A stretch of 64,000 nucleotides of DNA, from NCBI RefSeq assembly GCF_959608125.1, contig NZ_CAUHPG010000005.1:1-64000 (forward strand). Reading direction: 5' to 3'. Below the pieces are notes generated by a model, which ran no database searches, had not been told where the DNA came from, and was given only the letters and a program-made list of their open reading frames with translations. Position 1 is the stretch's first letter. Each line of letters starts with the position of its first letter. The DNA comes from an uncultured Slackia sp. Its GTDB lineage: Bacteria > Actinomycetota > Coriobacteriia > Coriobacteriales > Eggerthellaceae. Positions 44,554-55,224 of the stretch are shown piece after piece. Made by a program: the position numbers and the translations under genes.

Positions 44554-44758
44554 AACGAATCCTCCTTCCAGAAGGGTTCATGCATAAACCGTCGGCAGGA
44601 TGCGTCACGTCGAAAACCCGACACGGGAAACTCGACGTGACGACTCTCGCCGACAGGATGGCGCGCACAAAATCCCATGCGCGCCATCGCGATAAGCGAG
44701 GCGTCCGACGCCCTGAAGGGAGCCGGACGCCTGAACGGCGGGCAAAGCGCCGGATGCG
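44554..44758 (-). repeat. Hairpin-rich gap between infB and rbfA
   Basis: Four separate inverted repeats fill 205 bases: GTCGGC/GCCGAC enclosing a 10-bp stem GTCACGTCGA/TCGACGTGAC (44591-44654, core 44604-44641); ATGGCGCGC/GCGCGCCAT (44658-44687); GCGTCCG/CGGACGC (44701-44730); and CGGCG/CGCCG (44736-44752). No classical T-tract terminates them. No ORF is evident. Confidence 0.75.
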
Positions 44759-47506
<2,748 letters not shown>

Positions 47507-47540
47507 ACGGTACTCCTCGTCTATCCTCTACTCTCTCGAA

Positions 47541-48743
47541 CTACTCCTCGTCGGCGTGAATGCCGCAGAAGCGGCTGCCGGGACGGGCATGATTGCGGCA
47601 ATGCGCGCCGTCCTCGGAAACGAAGGCGCAGAATTCCGCCTCGTCCTCCTCGGGCTCTTCGTCGATGAGCATATTCACTTCGGGCGCCGGCGCGATGCCG
47701 AAGCTCGTGGACTTGATGTCGATGTGCCATCCGGTCAGACGCGCTGCCAGACGGGCGTTCTGGCCCTCCTTGCCGATTGCCAGGGAGAGCTGGTCGTCGG
47801 GAACCACCACGGTGGCGTAGTGGTTGGCCTCGTCGATGCTCACGCGGGTCACGCGAGCGGGGCTGAGCGCCTGGGCGACGTATTTCGCAGGATCCTCGTC
47901 CCACTGGATCACGTCGACGCGCTCGTTGCGCAGCTCTTCGACCACCATGCGCACGCGGCTGCCCTTCGGGCCGACGCAGGCGCCCACCGGGTCGAGATTG
48001 CTCTCGCGGCTGGCGACGGCGACCTTGGAGCGGGCGCCGGGCTCGCGGGCGATGGACTTGACCTCGACCATGCCGTCGTAGATCTCGGGGACCTCGAGCT
48101 CGAAAAGGCGGCGGATCAAGTCGGGATGGGTGCGCGAGACCACGATTGCGGGACGCGCCTGGTCGCCGCGGACGCGGGGCTCGAGCGCATTGGGGTCGCG
48201 CACGTCGATGATCAGCACCTTGATGCGCTGGTTGTGACGGTAATGCTCGCCCGCGGGACGCTCGTTGCGCTCGCCGGGGTTGCGCTTCTGGTCGTAATGA
48301 GGCAGCTCGGCCTCGACGCCGTCGCGGATCTTGACGATCGTGAAGTCGGGCGTGACCTGCAGGACCGTGCCCGTCACGATGTCGCCCACGCGGTCGCTGA
48401 ACTCTTCGTAGATGCTCTGGCGGCCGGCCTCGCGCACCATGGCGGCGATGACGCCCTTGGCGTTCTGCGCGGCGATGCGGCTCACGTCGTTCGGAGTCAC
48501 GTCGCGCTCTTCGAATTCGCTGTACTCGCCGGTCTCCTCATCGGGCTCGCCCACTGGAACCAGCTCGTAGACGTAGATGCGGCCCGTGGTGCGGTCGATC
48601 GTCACGCGCGCATCCCATTCCAGGTCGAGAATGTTCTGATAGCTCTTGGCAAGCGATGCCTCGAGACGTTCGATCAGATAGAACTCGTCGATCTTCTTCT
48701 CGTGCGCCAGGGCTTGCAAAGCCTCCATAAGTTCGGATGCCAT
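47541..48743 (-). CDS. nusA: Transcription termination/antitermination factor NusA with Cys/His-rich C-terminal tail
   Basis: RNA polymerase-binding pausing and antitermination factor. The 400-residue protein has the N-terminal polymerase-binding domain, an S1 domain (VGDIVTGTVLQV), KH1 (DPVGACVGPKGSRVRMVVEEL) and KH2 (SLAIGKEGQNARLAARLTG). The final 35 residues are unusual: an acidic linker followed by EAEFCAFVSEDGAHC, then ARPGSRFCGIHAD, a C-x8-C-...-C-x2-H pattern that could bind zinc. The usual ylxR gene between nusA and infB is missing. It overlaps no neighbour and is 48 bases after rimP. Confidence 0.95.
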   Translation of the reverse strand: MASELMEALQALAHEKKIDEFYLIERLEASLAKSYQNILDLEWDARVTIDRTTGRIYVYELVPVGEPDEETGEYSEFEERDVTPNDVSRIAAQNAKGVIAAMVREAGRQSIYEEFSDRVGDIVTGTVLQVTPDFTIVKIRDGVEAELPHYDQKRNPGERNERPAGEHYRHNQRIKVLIIDVRDPNALEPRVRGDQARPAIVVSRTHPDLIRRLFELEVPEIYDGMVEVKSIAREPGARSKVAVASRESNLDPVGACVGPKGSRVRMVVEELRNERVDVIQWDEDPAKYVAQALSPARVTRVSIDEANHYATVVVPDDQLSLAIGKEGQNARLAARLTGWHIDIKSTSFGIAPAPEVNMLIDEEPEEDEAEFCAFVSEDGAHCRNHARPGSRFCGIHADEE

Positions 48744-48791
48744 GGTATTCCTTCCTCGTCGACGTACGTATCGTACGTGCTCGCTCGGTCT

Positions 48792-49271
48792 TTATCGGGA
48801 AAAGTCGATGACGCCCTTGACATGCGCCTTCTTGATATCGCCCAGAGGAACGTCGATCTTCGCTCCATCCTCCATGGAAAGCTCGACGCAGCCTTTCCCC
48901 TCGTCGAAGCCGCACAGGCGGGCATTGAATCGGCTGCGGCCGTCGATAGGCGACGTCGTCATGACGTAGACCTCATCGCCGGCGAATCGGGCGAAATGCT
49001 CGGGAGTGCGCAGCGGGCGGTCGATGCCGGGAGAGCTCACCTCAAGCGTATAGGCTCCCGGAAACGGATCGAGCTCGTCCATGATCTCGTTCACCCACGC
49101 CTGGGCGGTCGTGATCTCCTCGAACGTGATGCCCTCGGGCGTATCGAGATACACGCGGATGGTGGGAGCCTTGCGGGACCCGACCACTTCGACCGTCACG
49201 ATTTCGATTCCCTCGTCGGCCGCGCGCGGCTCGAGGGCGGCAAGCAAGCTTGCCTCTTTGGACGAAAGCAT
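48792..49271 (-). CDS. rimP: Ribosome maturation factor RimP
   Basis: Needed for 30S maturation. The 159-residue protein has the pattern GIEIVTVEVVGS...TIRVYLDTPEGI, the EVSSPGIDRPLRTPEHF motif and the C-terminal SH3-like strand. ATG 49271 follows GGAAAGGAGGACGGG; an in-frame ATG at 49343 would read through the leader terminator. First gene of rimP-nusA-infB. Confidence 0.95.
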   Translation of the reverse strand: MLSSKEASLLAALEPRAADEGIEIVTVEVVGSRKAPTIRVYLDTPEGITFEEITTAQAWVNEIMDELDPFPGAYTLEVSSPGIDRPLRTPEHFARFAGDEVYVMTTSPIDGRSRFNARLCGFDEGKGCVELSMEDGAKIDVPLGDIKKAHVKGVIDFSR

Positions 49272-49311
49272 CCCGTCCTCCTTTCCAGACACCCTGAATA
49301 GGTGCTTATAC

Positions 49312-49339
49312 AAAAAGAAAGCGGGCCGTGCCCACTTTC
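49312..49339 (-). terminator. Intrinsic terminator in the rimP-nusA leader (candidate attenuator)
   Basis: GAAAGCGGGC (49317-49326) pairs with GCCCACTTTC (49330-49339) with one G-T wobble, followed on the minus strand by five T. It sits between a promoter (49399-49428) and the rimP start 41 bases further on. It could instead just be the terminator of the HAD gene. Confidence 0.7.
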
Positions 49340-49398
49340 TCATGCGTCAGAAAAAGTTTTAGCGTATCGCACGTACCAGCCGCGCAAATACGATATTT

Positions 49399-49428
49399 CT
49401 TATACCACAGCAGACAGAACGCGCGCAA
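49399..49428 (-). promoter_or_regulatory. Probable promoter of rimP-nusA-infB operon
   Basis: TTGCGC (49428-49423) and TATAAG (49404-49399), 18 bases apart on the minus strand, downstream of the HAD gene stop and upstream of the leader terminator. Confidence 0.5.
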
Positions 49429-49495
49429 GGGCGCGACGTCGGTTCATCGTTCGAATACAGAATATATGCGAACGTCGCGGCGGCGGACGCCGAAC

Positions 49496-50152
49496 TTAGC
49501 GGCCCTCTTCGATCAGAATGCGGGCCAATCCGCCGAAATCTCCGCACATCAAGCCAGGGTTTTCGGCACGCAGCACTCCTTCGTCGAACATGCCCCACGT
49601 GACCGCAGCCGTCAGCATGCCCGCGGCATTGCCCGCCTGAATGTCGAAGGGGCTATCGCCCACGTAGGCGCAGCGCGCGGGATCGGCGCCTACCAGGCGC
49701 GCGCCGAGCGCCACCGGATCGGGATCGGGCTTATGGCGTTCGCAATCATCGGCGCCCACCACGCAGTCGAAGAACTCTGCGATGCCCAGCACGTCCAGAC
49801 CATGCGCCGCCAGGCGATGCATCTTCGACGTGACCACGCCGAGCACCATGCCCGCATCGCGCATCCGCTCGAGCGCCTCGCGCGTGCCGGGAAAAAGCGA
49901 GATGCGATCGTCGTGGACGCTTTCGTTATAAGCGCGATATACGCGCAACAGCTCGTCATGGACGTCGGCATCGTCGGTGAAGTCCCACATCTGCACCGCG
50001 AGGGGCTGCCCGACCTTCGCCATAAGGCGCGCGTCGGAAATGGTCTCGCCGAGCACGGACCGGGTGGCATGACGGAAGCTGTCGAGAAGCAGGTCGTGCG
50101 TGTCGACGAGCGTTCCGTCGTTATCAAAGAGGACGGCTTGCAAAGCGGACAT
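49496..50152 (-). CDS. HAD-family hydrolase (phosphoglycolate phosphatase / PpaX-like)
   Basis: A 218-residue small-molecule phosphatase. Motif I is LFDNDGTLVDT with the nucleophile Asp, motif II VVTSK, motif III KPDPDP with the Lys in HKPDP, and motif IV GDSPFDIQAG. The fold and length match the Gph/PpaX group, which act on phosphoglycolate, pyrophosphate or sugar phosphates. ATG 50152 is preceded by GAAAGG. It is divergent from dtd. Exact substrate unknown. Confidence 0.85.
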   Translation of the reverse strand: MSALQAVLFDNDGTLVDTHDLLLDSFRHATRSVLGETISDARLMAKVGQPLAVQMWDFTDDADVHDELLRVYRAYNESVHDDRISLFPGTREALERMRDAGMVLGVVTSKMHRLAAHGLDVLGIAEFFDCVVGADDCERHKPDPDPVALGARLVGADPARCAYVGDSPFDIQAGNAAGMLTAAVTWGMFDEGVLRAENPGLMCGDFGGLARILIEEGR

Positions 50153-50272
50153 GGAAAACCTTTCGTGAAGACCGGGTCCCGAAATGCACCCGGATATGAC
50201 GTTCGCACTTTAGCGTATCATAGGCGCGCAACGCGAAAAGAAGGCCGCAGACGGCCGAGGAAAGGAACATAT

Positions 50273-50719
50273 ATGAGAGCTTTGGTGCAACGCGTGACCC
50301 GCGCCCACGTCGATATCAACGGCGAAACGGTTTCAAGCATCGGCAAGGGGTTCGTCATCCTCTTGGGCGTCGGTCATGACGATAGCGAGGAGCAGGCCGA
50401 CAAGCTGTGGGCCAAGATCTCGAAGATGCGCATCTTCGAGGACGAGAACGGCAAGACCAACATCGGCCTGGCGGACGTCGGCGGCGACGTGCTGGTGGTC
50501 AGCCAGTTCACCCTCTACGCCGACTGCAAGCGCGGGAACCGCCCGTCGTTCGTGAACGCCGGCGCGCCCGACGAGGCGAACCGCCTCTACGAGTACTTCG
50601 TCGGCCTCGTGCGCGAAGACGTGGGGCATGTCGGCACCGGATTGTTCGGCGCCGACATGAAAGTCGAGCTCGTCAACGACGGCCCCTTCACCATCTGGCT
50701 CGACACCGACACCCTGTAA
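50273..50719 (+). CDS. dtd: D-aminoacyl-tRNA deacylase
   Basis: Removes D-amino acids from mischarged tRNAs. The 148-residue protein has the two active-site signatures VVSQFTLYADCKRGNRPSF and the NDGPFTIWLDT motif (compare NxGPVT). ATG 50273 follows GGAAAGGAAC. Position between a HAD phosphatase and a DUF4230 gene is not informative. Confidence 0.96.
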   Translation: MRALVQRVTRAHVDINGETVSSIGKGFVILLGVGHDDSEEQADKLWAKISKMRIFEDENGKTNIGLADVGGDVLVVSQFTLYADCKRGNRPSFVNAGAPDEANRLYEYFVGLVREDVGHVGTGLFGADMKVELVNDGPFTIWLDTDTL

Positions 50720-50889
50720 GCCCGGCCGGCAGCGCGTTTCATAACGCGCCGGCAACGGATAGGCGCGCTGCGCAACGGGAGGGAAACAAACCCTTCGCCC
50801 GGCCGCGCCGTTCTGTCACGATGGCGCCCGGAAGGTGCAAGCCCTCCCCGCGCGCCGCCCGGCGCCGGCCCCCACCCGAGAGGAATACC

Positions 50890-51498
50890 ATGAAAAGCAT
50901 CCGTTTCTGGGGCGTGGTCATCGGAGCCGCTGCTCTTGTCGCCGTCGGCTTCCTCGGAGCCAAGCTGCTCGACCGCGCGGCCGAACCTTCGGTCACGATG
51001 AGCGCCGACACGGTGGCCGAGCAGCTCGTCGAATGCAGCGAGCTGGCCACGATGAAGCTCGAGTACCGAGGACTCGTCACCTACGAGGAAGGCGAGCTTC
51101 CCCTTCTGACGAAGAAAGCCTTCACCATGATCTACGACGCCGACGTGCGCGCGGGCGTCGACCTGTCCCAGGCGACGGTCGAGGTCGCAGGCTCTTCCGT
51201 GAAGGTGTCGCTTCCCGCGGCCACCGTCCAAAGCATCGCGATCGACCCCGATTCCCTGCAATTCTACGACCAGCGATACGCGCTGCTGAACTGGCAGGAC
51301 CGCGACGACACCGCCAAGGCGCTCCAGATGGCGCAAGATGACGCCGAGGCGAAAGTCGACCGCACGGCCATGATCGGCGACGCGCAGAAGCAGGCCGAGA
51401 CCATCGTCGAAACCATGCTTCTGCCCTTCACCGAAGACGGCGACTACACCATCGAAGTAAGCTTCCGCGAACCGGCCGAGCAGGCGGACGCGGCATAG
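50890..51498 (+). CDS. DUF4230 domain-containing protein, membrane-anchored
   Basis: A 202-residue protein with one N-terminal transmembrane helix (about residues 6-24, FWGVVIGAAALVAVGFLG) that anchors an outside domain of the DUF4230 family (PF14014). The domain shows the typical pattern VAEQLVECSELATMKLEYRG, followed by beta strands and a helix with QAETIVETMLLPF. Function is unknown; the family is widespread in Gram-positive bacteria. ATG 50890 follows GAGAGGAAT. It is 59 bases ahead of the UPF0145 gene. Confidence 0.85.
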   Translation: MKSIRFWGVVIGAAALVAVGFLGAKLLDRAAEPSVTMSADTVAEQLVECSELATMKLEYRGLVTYEEGELPLLTKKAFTMIYDADVRAGVDLSQATVEVAGSSVKVSLPAATVQSIAIDPDSLQFYDQRYALLNWQDRDDTAKALQMAQDDAEAKVDRTAMIGDAQKQAETIVETMLLPFTEDGDYTIEVSFREPAEQADAA

Positions 51499-51557
51499 CG
51501 AAAAACGAGGCGTCCGCCGCCTGAGCGCGCTGGCGCATCCGTGGGAAAGGAGTATCC

Positions 51558-51881
51558 ATGATCGTCACCACCACCCAATCCGTCGAGGGATATCGCATCA
51601 CCGGCTACTACGGCATCGTCTTCGGCGAAGTCGTCACCGGCGTCAACTTCCTGCGCGACATCGGCGCAGGGCTGCGCAACGTGTTCGGCGGCCGTTCGAG
51701 CGGATACGAAAACGAGCTCGAGCAGGCACGCACCAAGGCGTTGCGCGAAATGGAAGAGCGCGCAGCCCGCATGGGGGCGCACGCCGTCGTAGGCGTCGAC
51801 CTCGACTACGAGGTGCTCGGCGAAGGCGACATGCTGATGGTCACGGCAAGCGGCACCGCCGTCACCGTCGAGGCCCTGTAA
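51558..51881 (+). CDS. UPF0145/YbjQ family protein
   Basis: A 107-residue protein of the YbjQ family, a heavy-metal-binding-like pentameric fold of unknown role. Typical motifs are VTTTQSVEGYRITGYYGIV, the RDIGAGLRNVFGGRS segment and the C-terminal GAHAVVGVDLDYE. ATG 51558 has GGAAAGGAGTATCC ahead. Ends just before a strong bidirectional terminator. Confidence 0.92.
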   Translation: MIVTTTQSVEGYRITGYYGIVFGEVVTGVNFLRDIGAGLRNVFGGRSSGYENELEQARTKALREMEERAARMGAHAVVGVDLDYEVLGEGDMLMVTASGTAVTVEAL

Positions 51882-51886
51882 ACGCG

Positions 51887-51920
51887 AAGAGGGGTGGAAG
51901 CTCAGGCTTCCACCCCTCTT
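51887..51920. terminator. Bidirectional terminator
   Basis: A 15-bp perfect stem AAGAGGGGTGGAAGC/GCTTCCACCCCTCTT (51887-51901 with 51906-51920) between convergent genes, followed by TTTCG on the plus side. Confidence 0.8.
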
Positions 51921-51962
51921 TCGATTCGAGCGCCGTTGCGTCGCAAGCTCGAGCGAATCGCG

Positions 51963-52385
51963 CTACGCCTGGCCGGCGGCGGCGACGGACTTCTTCAGAA
52001 TGACGAGCGTCCACACCAAGCATACGCCGAGCACGATGTGGCTCAGGCCTGCGATGCCGGAGATAGCGGCGTCGGCGCCGGAAGGCAAGGCCGCGCCCAG
52101 AACCTCGAACACGCCGCGCACGAGCATCATGACGACGGCGGCATTCAGACCGACCTGATAGCCGATGAGGACCTTGTTCAGGCCCTTCTTCTCGCCGCCG
52201 AACACGCGGACGAAGATCGTCAGCGCCAGGAAGAACAGCACGCCGAGGATCATGTAGTGCGGATGGATGACGCCGAGGGCCGTGGCGCCGTCGAATCCGT
52301 TGAGCTTGGTGAACTCGCGGAAGAACACGCCGCCTGCAAGCGCCAGCACGGCATAGACGATCGCGCAATTCATATATTTCTTCAT
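51963..52385 (-). CDS. DUF2871 family membrane protein
   Basis: A 140-residue protein with four transmembrane segments, starting MKKYMNCAIVYAVLALAGGV and continuing FFREFTKLNGFDG...HPHYMILGVLFF. This is the signature of the DUF2871 family (PF11070), small four-helix membrane proteins of unknown role related in appearance to haem-binding four-helix proteins. Histidines at HPHYM and SHIVLG could ligate a cofactor, which is only a suggestion. ATG 52385 has GGGAGC ahead. Confidence 0.82.
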   Translation of the reverse strand: MKKYMNCAIVYAVLALAGGVFFREFTKLNGFDGATALGVIHPHYMILGVLFFLALTIFVRVFGGEKKGLNKVLIGYQVGLNAAVVMMLVRGVFEVLGAALPSGADAAISGIAGLSHIVLGVCLVWTLVILKKSVAAAGQA

Positions 52386-52518
52386 GGGGGCTCCCTTCTT
52401 TCGCAGGCGCTCCTGCACGCCTGCCGCTTTCTTCGCTCAGTATAACAATTAGTGAACATCGTTCAGATTTTTTGCATAACCTCCCGACAATCGGGTCTGC
52501 CCCGCTATCCCCCATACG

Positions 52519-52544
52519 AAAAAACCGCCCGGATTCGGGCGGTT
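52519..52544 (-). terminator. Terminator after trpS
   Basis: AACCGCCCG/CGGGCGGTT (52523-52531 with 52536-52544) followed on the minus strand by TTTTTTCG. Confidence 0.8.
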
Positions 52545-52568
52545 TCGGCATCGGTTTTAAAGAATGCG

Positions 52569-53618
52569 CTAATAGACCATTCCCATGGCTTCCTGCACTT
52601 CGGCAAGCGTCTGGTTCGCGATCTCGTTGGCGCGCTTATTACCCTCGTGCAGCACGTCCTTGACGTAATCGAGGTCTTTCTCGAAGGCGGCACGGCGCTC
52701 GCGAATGGGAGCAAAGTACTCGTTGACCGCCTCGGTCACGTATTTCTTCAGCGCGCCCGATCCGCCCATGCCGATTTCCTCGGCGATTTCAACCTCGTCG
52801 CGGCCGGTGCAGATGGCGGCCGTGGAGATGAGGCCCGAAACGCCGGGACGATTCTCGGGATCGAACGTGATCATGCGTTCGGAGTCGGTCTGGCTCTTCT
52901 TGATGCGCTTGGCGGTCTCTTCGGCGGTCATGGAGATGCTGATGGCGTTGCCGTAGGACTTGCTCATCTTGCGGCCGTCAAGGCCGGGGAGAAGCGGGGT
53001 GTCGGACAGAAGGGCGTCGACTTCGGGGAACACCTGGCCGTAGCGGTTGTTGAAACGGCGGGCGATCGTGCGGGTCAGCTCGATGTGAGGCAGCTGGTCG
53101 CGGCCGACGGGGACCACGTTGCCCTTGCAGAACAGGATGTCGCACGCCTGATGCACGGGATAGGTCAGAAGAAGACCCGTGAGCTCGTGGCCCGACGCCT
53201 CCATCTCGGCCTTCACGGTGGGGTTGCGCTGCAGCTCCGCTTCGGTGACCAGGCTCAAGAACGGCAGCATGAGCTGGTTGCAGGCGGGAACGGCGGAGTG
53301 CGTGTAAATCATCGTCTTCTCGGGGTCGATGCCGCACGCCAAATAATCCATCACCATGTTGTACACGTTGTCCTGGATGTGCTCGGTGGTGTCGCGGTCG
53401 GTGATCACCTGGTAGTCGGCGATGAGCACGTTGGTGCGCGCGCCCATGTTCTGAAGCTCGACGCGACCCTTCAGCGTGCCGAAGTAGTGGCCGAGATGCA
53501 GCCTGCCCGTCGGGCGGTCGCCCGTCAGCATCGTGTATTTCTCAGGATGAGCCGTCAGGTCGGCGCGAATCTCGTCGCTGCGCTTCTGGCTCGCCTCAAA
53601 GCTTCCTTCGTTTGCCAT
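52569..53618 (-). CDS. trpS: Tryptophanyl-tRNA synthetase
   Basis: Class I synthetase that charges tRNA-Trp. The 349-residue protein has GDRPTGRLHLGHYFG (TIGN/HIGH-type site) and the KMSKS loop as GRKMSKSYGN. The GRDQ motif (PVGRDQLPHIELTR) is also present. ATG 53618 follows AAGGAGC. No T-box or Trp-rich leader is seen upstream. It stands alone between two unrelated plus-strand genes. Confidence 0.97.
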   Translation of the reverse strand: MANEGSFEASQKRSDEIRADLTAHPEKYTMLTGDRPTGRLHLGHYFGTLKGRVELQNMGARTNVLIADYQVITDRDTTEHIQDNVYNMVMDYLACGIDPEKTMIYTHSAVPACNQLMLPFLSLVTEAELQRNPTVKAEMEASGHELTGLLLTYPVHQACDILFCKGNVVPVGRDQLPHIELTRTIARRFNNRYGQVFPEVDALLSDTPLLPGLDGRKMSKSYGNAISISMTAEETAKRIKKSQTDSERMITFDPENRPGVSGLISTAAICTGRDEVEIAEEIGMGGSGALKKYVTEAVNEYFAPIRERRAAFEKDLDYVKDVLHEGNKRANEIANQTLAEVQEAMGMVY

Positions 53619-53735
53619 GGTTGGGCGCTCCTTCGAATAGTCATGCCGCCCGCGTGCGGCGGATGCGGCAGGTTCGGCGTTGTCGGCAGACTATGGTAAC
53701 ACGACCGACGCGCGAAGGCCGTCTCGCGATGCGCG

Positions 53736-53744
53736 TGCTATAGT
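53736..53744 (+). promoter_or_regulatory. Extended -10 promoter directly before the YigZ gene
   Basis: TG, one base, then TATAGT (53739-53744). The ATG starts 7 bases after the -10, so transcription would start at or 1 base before the start codon, giving a leaderless mRNA. Confidence 0.45.
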
Positions 53745-53751
53745 AGGCGGC

Positions 53752-54387
53752 ATGAATTCCTACACCACCATAGAAGGCCGCGCGACGGCCGAAATCGAAG
53801 AGAAGAAGAGCCGCTTCATCGCAAGCGTCGCCCACGTCGAAACCGAAGAGGAGGCCCTTGCCTTCCTCGAAGAGGTGCGGGCGGCCAATCGCATGGCGCG
53901 ACACAACGTCTACGCCTACATTCTGCGCGAAGGCGGCGCGGGGGCCGACGGCCGCGTGCGCTACTCCGACGACGGCGAGCCCCAGAAAACCGCAGGGCTT
54001 CCCACCCTCGAAGTCATCCAGCATGCGGGCCTGACCGATATCGCCATCGTGACCACGCGCTATTTCGGCGGCATGCTGCTGGGAACGGGAGGCCTGGTGC
54101 GCGCCTACACGCAGGCCGCCCAGGCGGGCATCGAGGCCGCGAATCTCGTGGTGGTCTCGCAATGCGTCGACATATCCGTGCGCATGGACTACCCGCTCTA
54201 CGACCAGATGGTACGTCTCGCCGCCGATTGCGAAGCCAAGACGATCGACGTGCAGTACACCGACCGCGTCACCATGGTGCTGCGCATGCTCGACGGAACC
54301 CAAGAGCCTCTGCTCGCGAAGCTCACCGAGCTGTTCCGCGGCAAGGAAGAAATCGAAGTCTCCGACCCCTTCGATGCCATGTTCTAA
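53752..54387 (+). CDS. YigZ/IMPACT family protein
   Basis: A 211-residue protein of the UPF0029/IMPACT family, linked to translation control (in eukaryotes IMPACT regulates Gcn2). The N-terminal domain has SRFIASVAHVETEEEAL, ARHNVYAYILREG and the typical SDDGEPQKTAGLPTLEVI followed by the YFGGMLLGTGGLVRAYTQA motif. A small C-terminal DUF1949 domain follows. No true Shine-Dalgarno precedes ATG 53752. Confidence 0.92.
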   Translation: MNSYTTIEGRATAEIEEKKSRFIASVAHVETEEEALAFLEEVRAANRMARHNVYAYILREGGAGADGRVRYSDDGEPQKTAGLPTLEVIQHAGLTDIAIVTTRYFGGMLLGTGGLVRAYTQAAQAGIEAANLVVVSQCVDISVRMDYPLYDQMVRLAADCEAKTIDVQYTDRVTMVLRMLDGTQEPLLAKLTELFRGKEEIEVSDPFDAMF

Positions 54388-54402
54388 ATCCGCCGCAAGC
54401 GC

Positions 54403-55224
54403 CTAGGAGCGAGGCAGCGCGACGTACGCCTCGTCGCTGCCGACGCCGCACCTATGAAGGTCGACTCCGAACGCCTCGTCTATCGCGCGCGACGCATAGA
54501 CCTCGTCCACCGTGCCTGCGGCCGTGACCGCCCCGGCGTCCATGACCGCCATACGGTCCGAATAGCGCAACGCCAAGTCGAGATCGTGAATGACCAGGAC
54601 GACCGTCTTGCCGCATTCTTCGTTCAACCTGCGCACGAGCCTCATCACATCGTGGCAGGCCCCGATGTCGAGATACGTCGTCGGCTCGTCGAGCACGACG
54701 GTGTCGGCATCCTGGGCCAGCGTCATGGCGACGAACGCGCGCTGCCGCTGACCGCCCGAAAGCCTGCGCAGGTCGCACGAGCGCAAACAAGCGACATCGG
54801 CGAGCTCCATCGCATACTCGACGGCGGCACGGTCGGCGCGAGAAAGACGGCCCTGAGACGACGAATACGGAAAGCGCCCGCACGCGACGAGCGATTCGAC
54901 GGTCATGGCAGGCGGTCGCGGCCCCTGCGCCAGCAACGCAAGACGACGGGCACGCTCGCGGGCGGCATACGACCGAACATTTCGCCCGTCGAGCAAAACA
55001 TCGCCCCTGCAGGGCCGGACGATACCGCACGCCACCTTCAACAACGTCGATTTACCGCAGCCGTTCGGTCCGACGATGCTCGTCACCGCGCCTCGTTCGA
55101 ATCCGATCGAAACATCCTCGATGAACGGACGGGAGCGATCGTACGAAAAGCCGACGCCGCGCAGCTCGAGCGCGAATTCGCGTTCGAGCGAAGGACGGGC
55201 CGAATCGCGAGCAGCTCTATTCAA
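54403..55224 (-). CDS. FecE-type ABC transporter ATP-binding protein (siderophore/haem/corrinoid uptake)
   Basis: ATPase of an iron-complex importer. The 273-residue protein has Walker A GPNGCGKST, a Q-loop (LLAQGPRPP), the signature LSGGQRQR, Walker B TVVLDEPT and the switch His (VIHDLDL). The start is TTG 55224 with AGGAGGGGAGG immediately ahead. It overlaps the permease gene by 8 bases, so coupling is likely. It is the last gene of the cluster. Confidence 0.9.
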   Translation of the reverse strand: MNRAARDSARPSLEREFALELRGVGFSYDRSRPFIEDVSIGFERGAVTSIVGPNGCGKSTLLKVACGIVRPCRGDVLLDGRNVRSYAARERARRLALLAQGPRPPAMTVESLVACGRFPYSSSQGRLSRADRAAVEYAMELADVACLRSCDLRRLSGGQRQRAFVAMTLAQDADTVVLDEPTTYLDIGACHDVMRLVRRLNEECGKTVVLVIHDLDLALRYSDRMAVMDAGAVTAAGTVDEVYASRAIDEAFGVDLHRCGVGSDEAYVALPRS

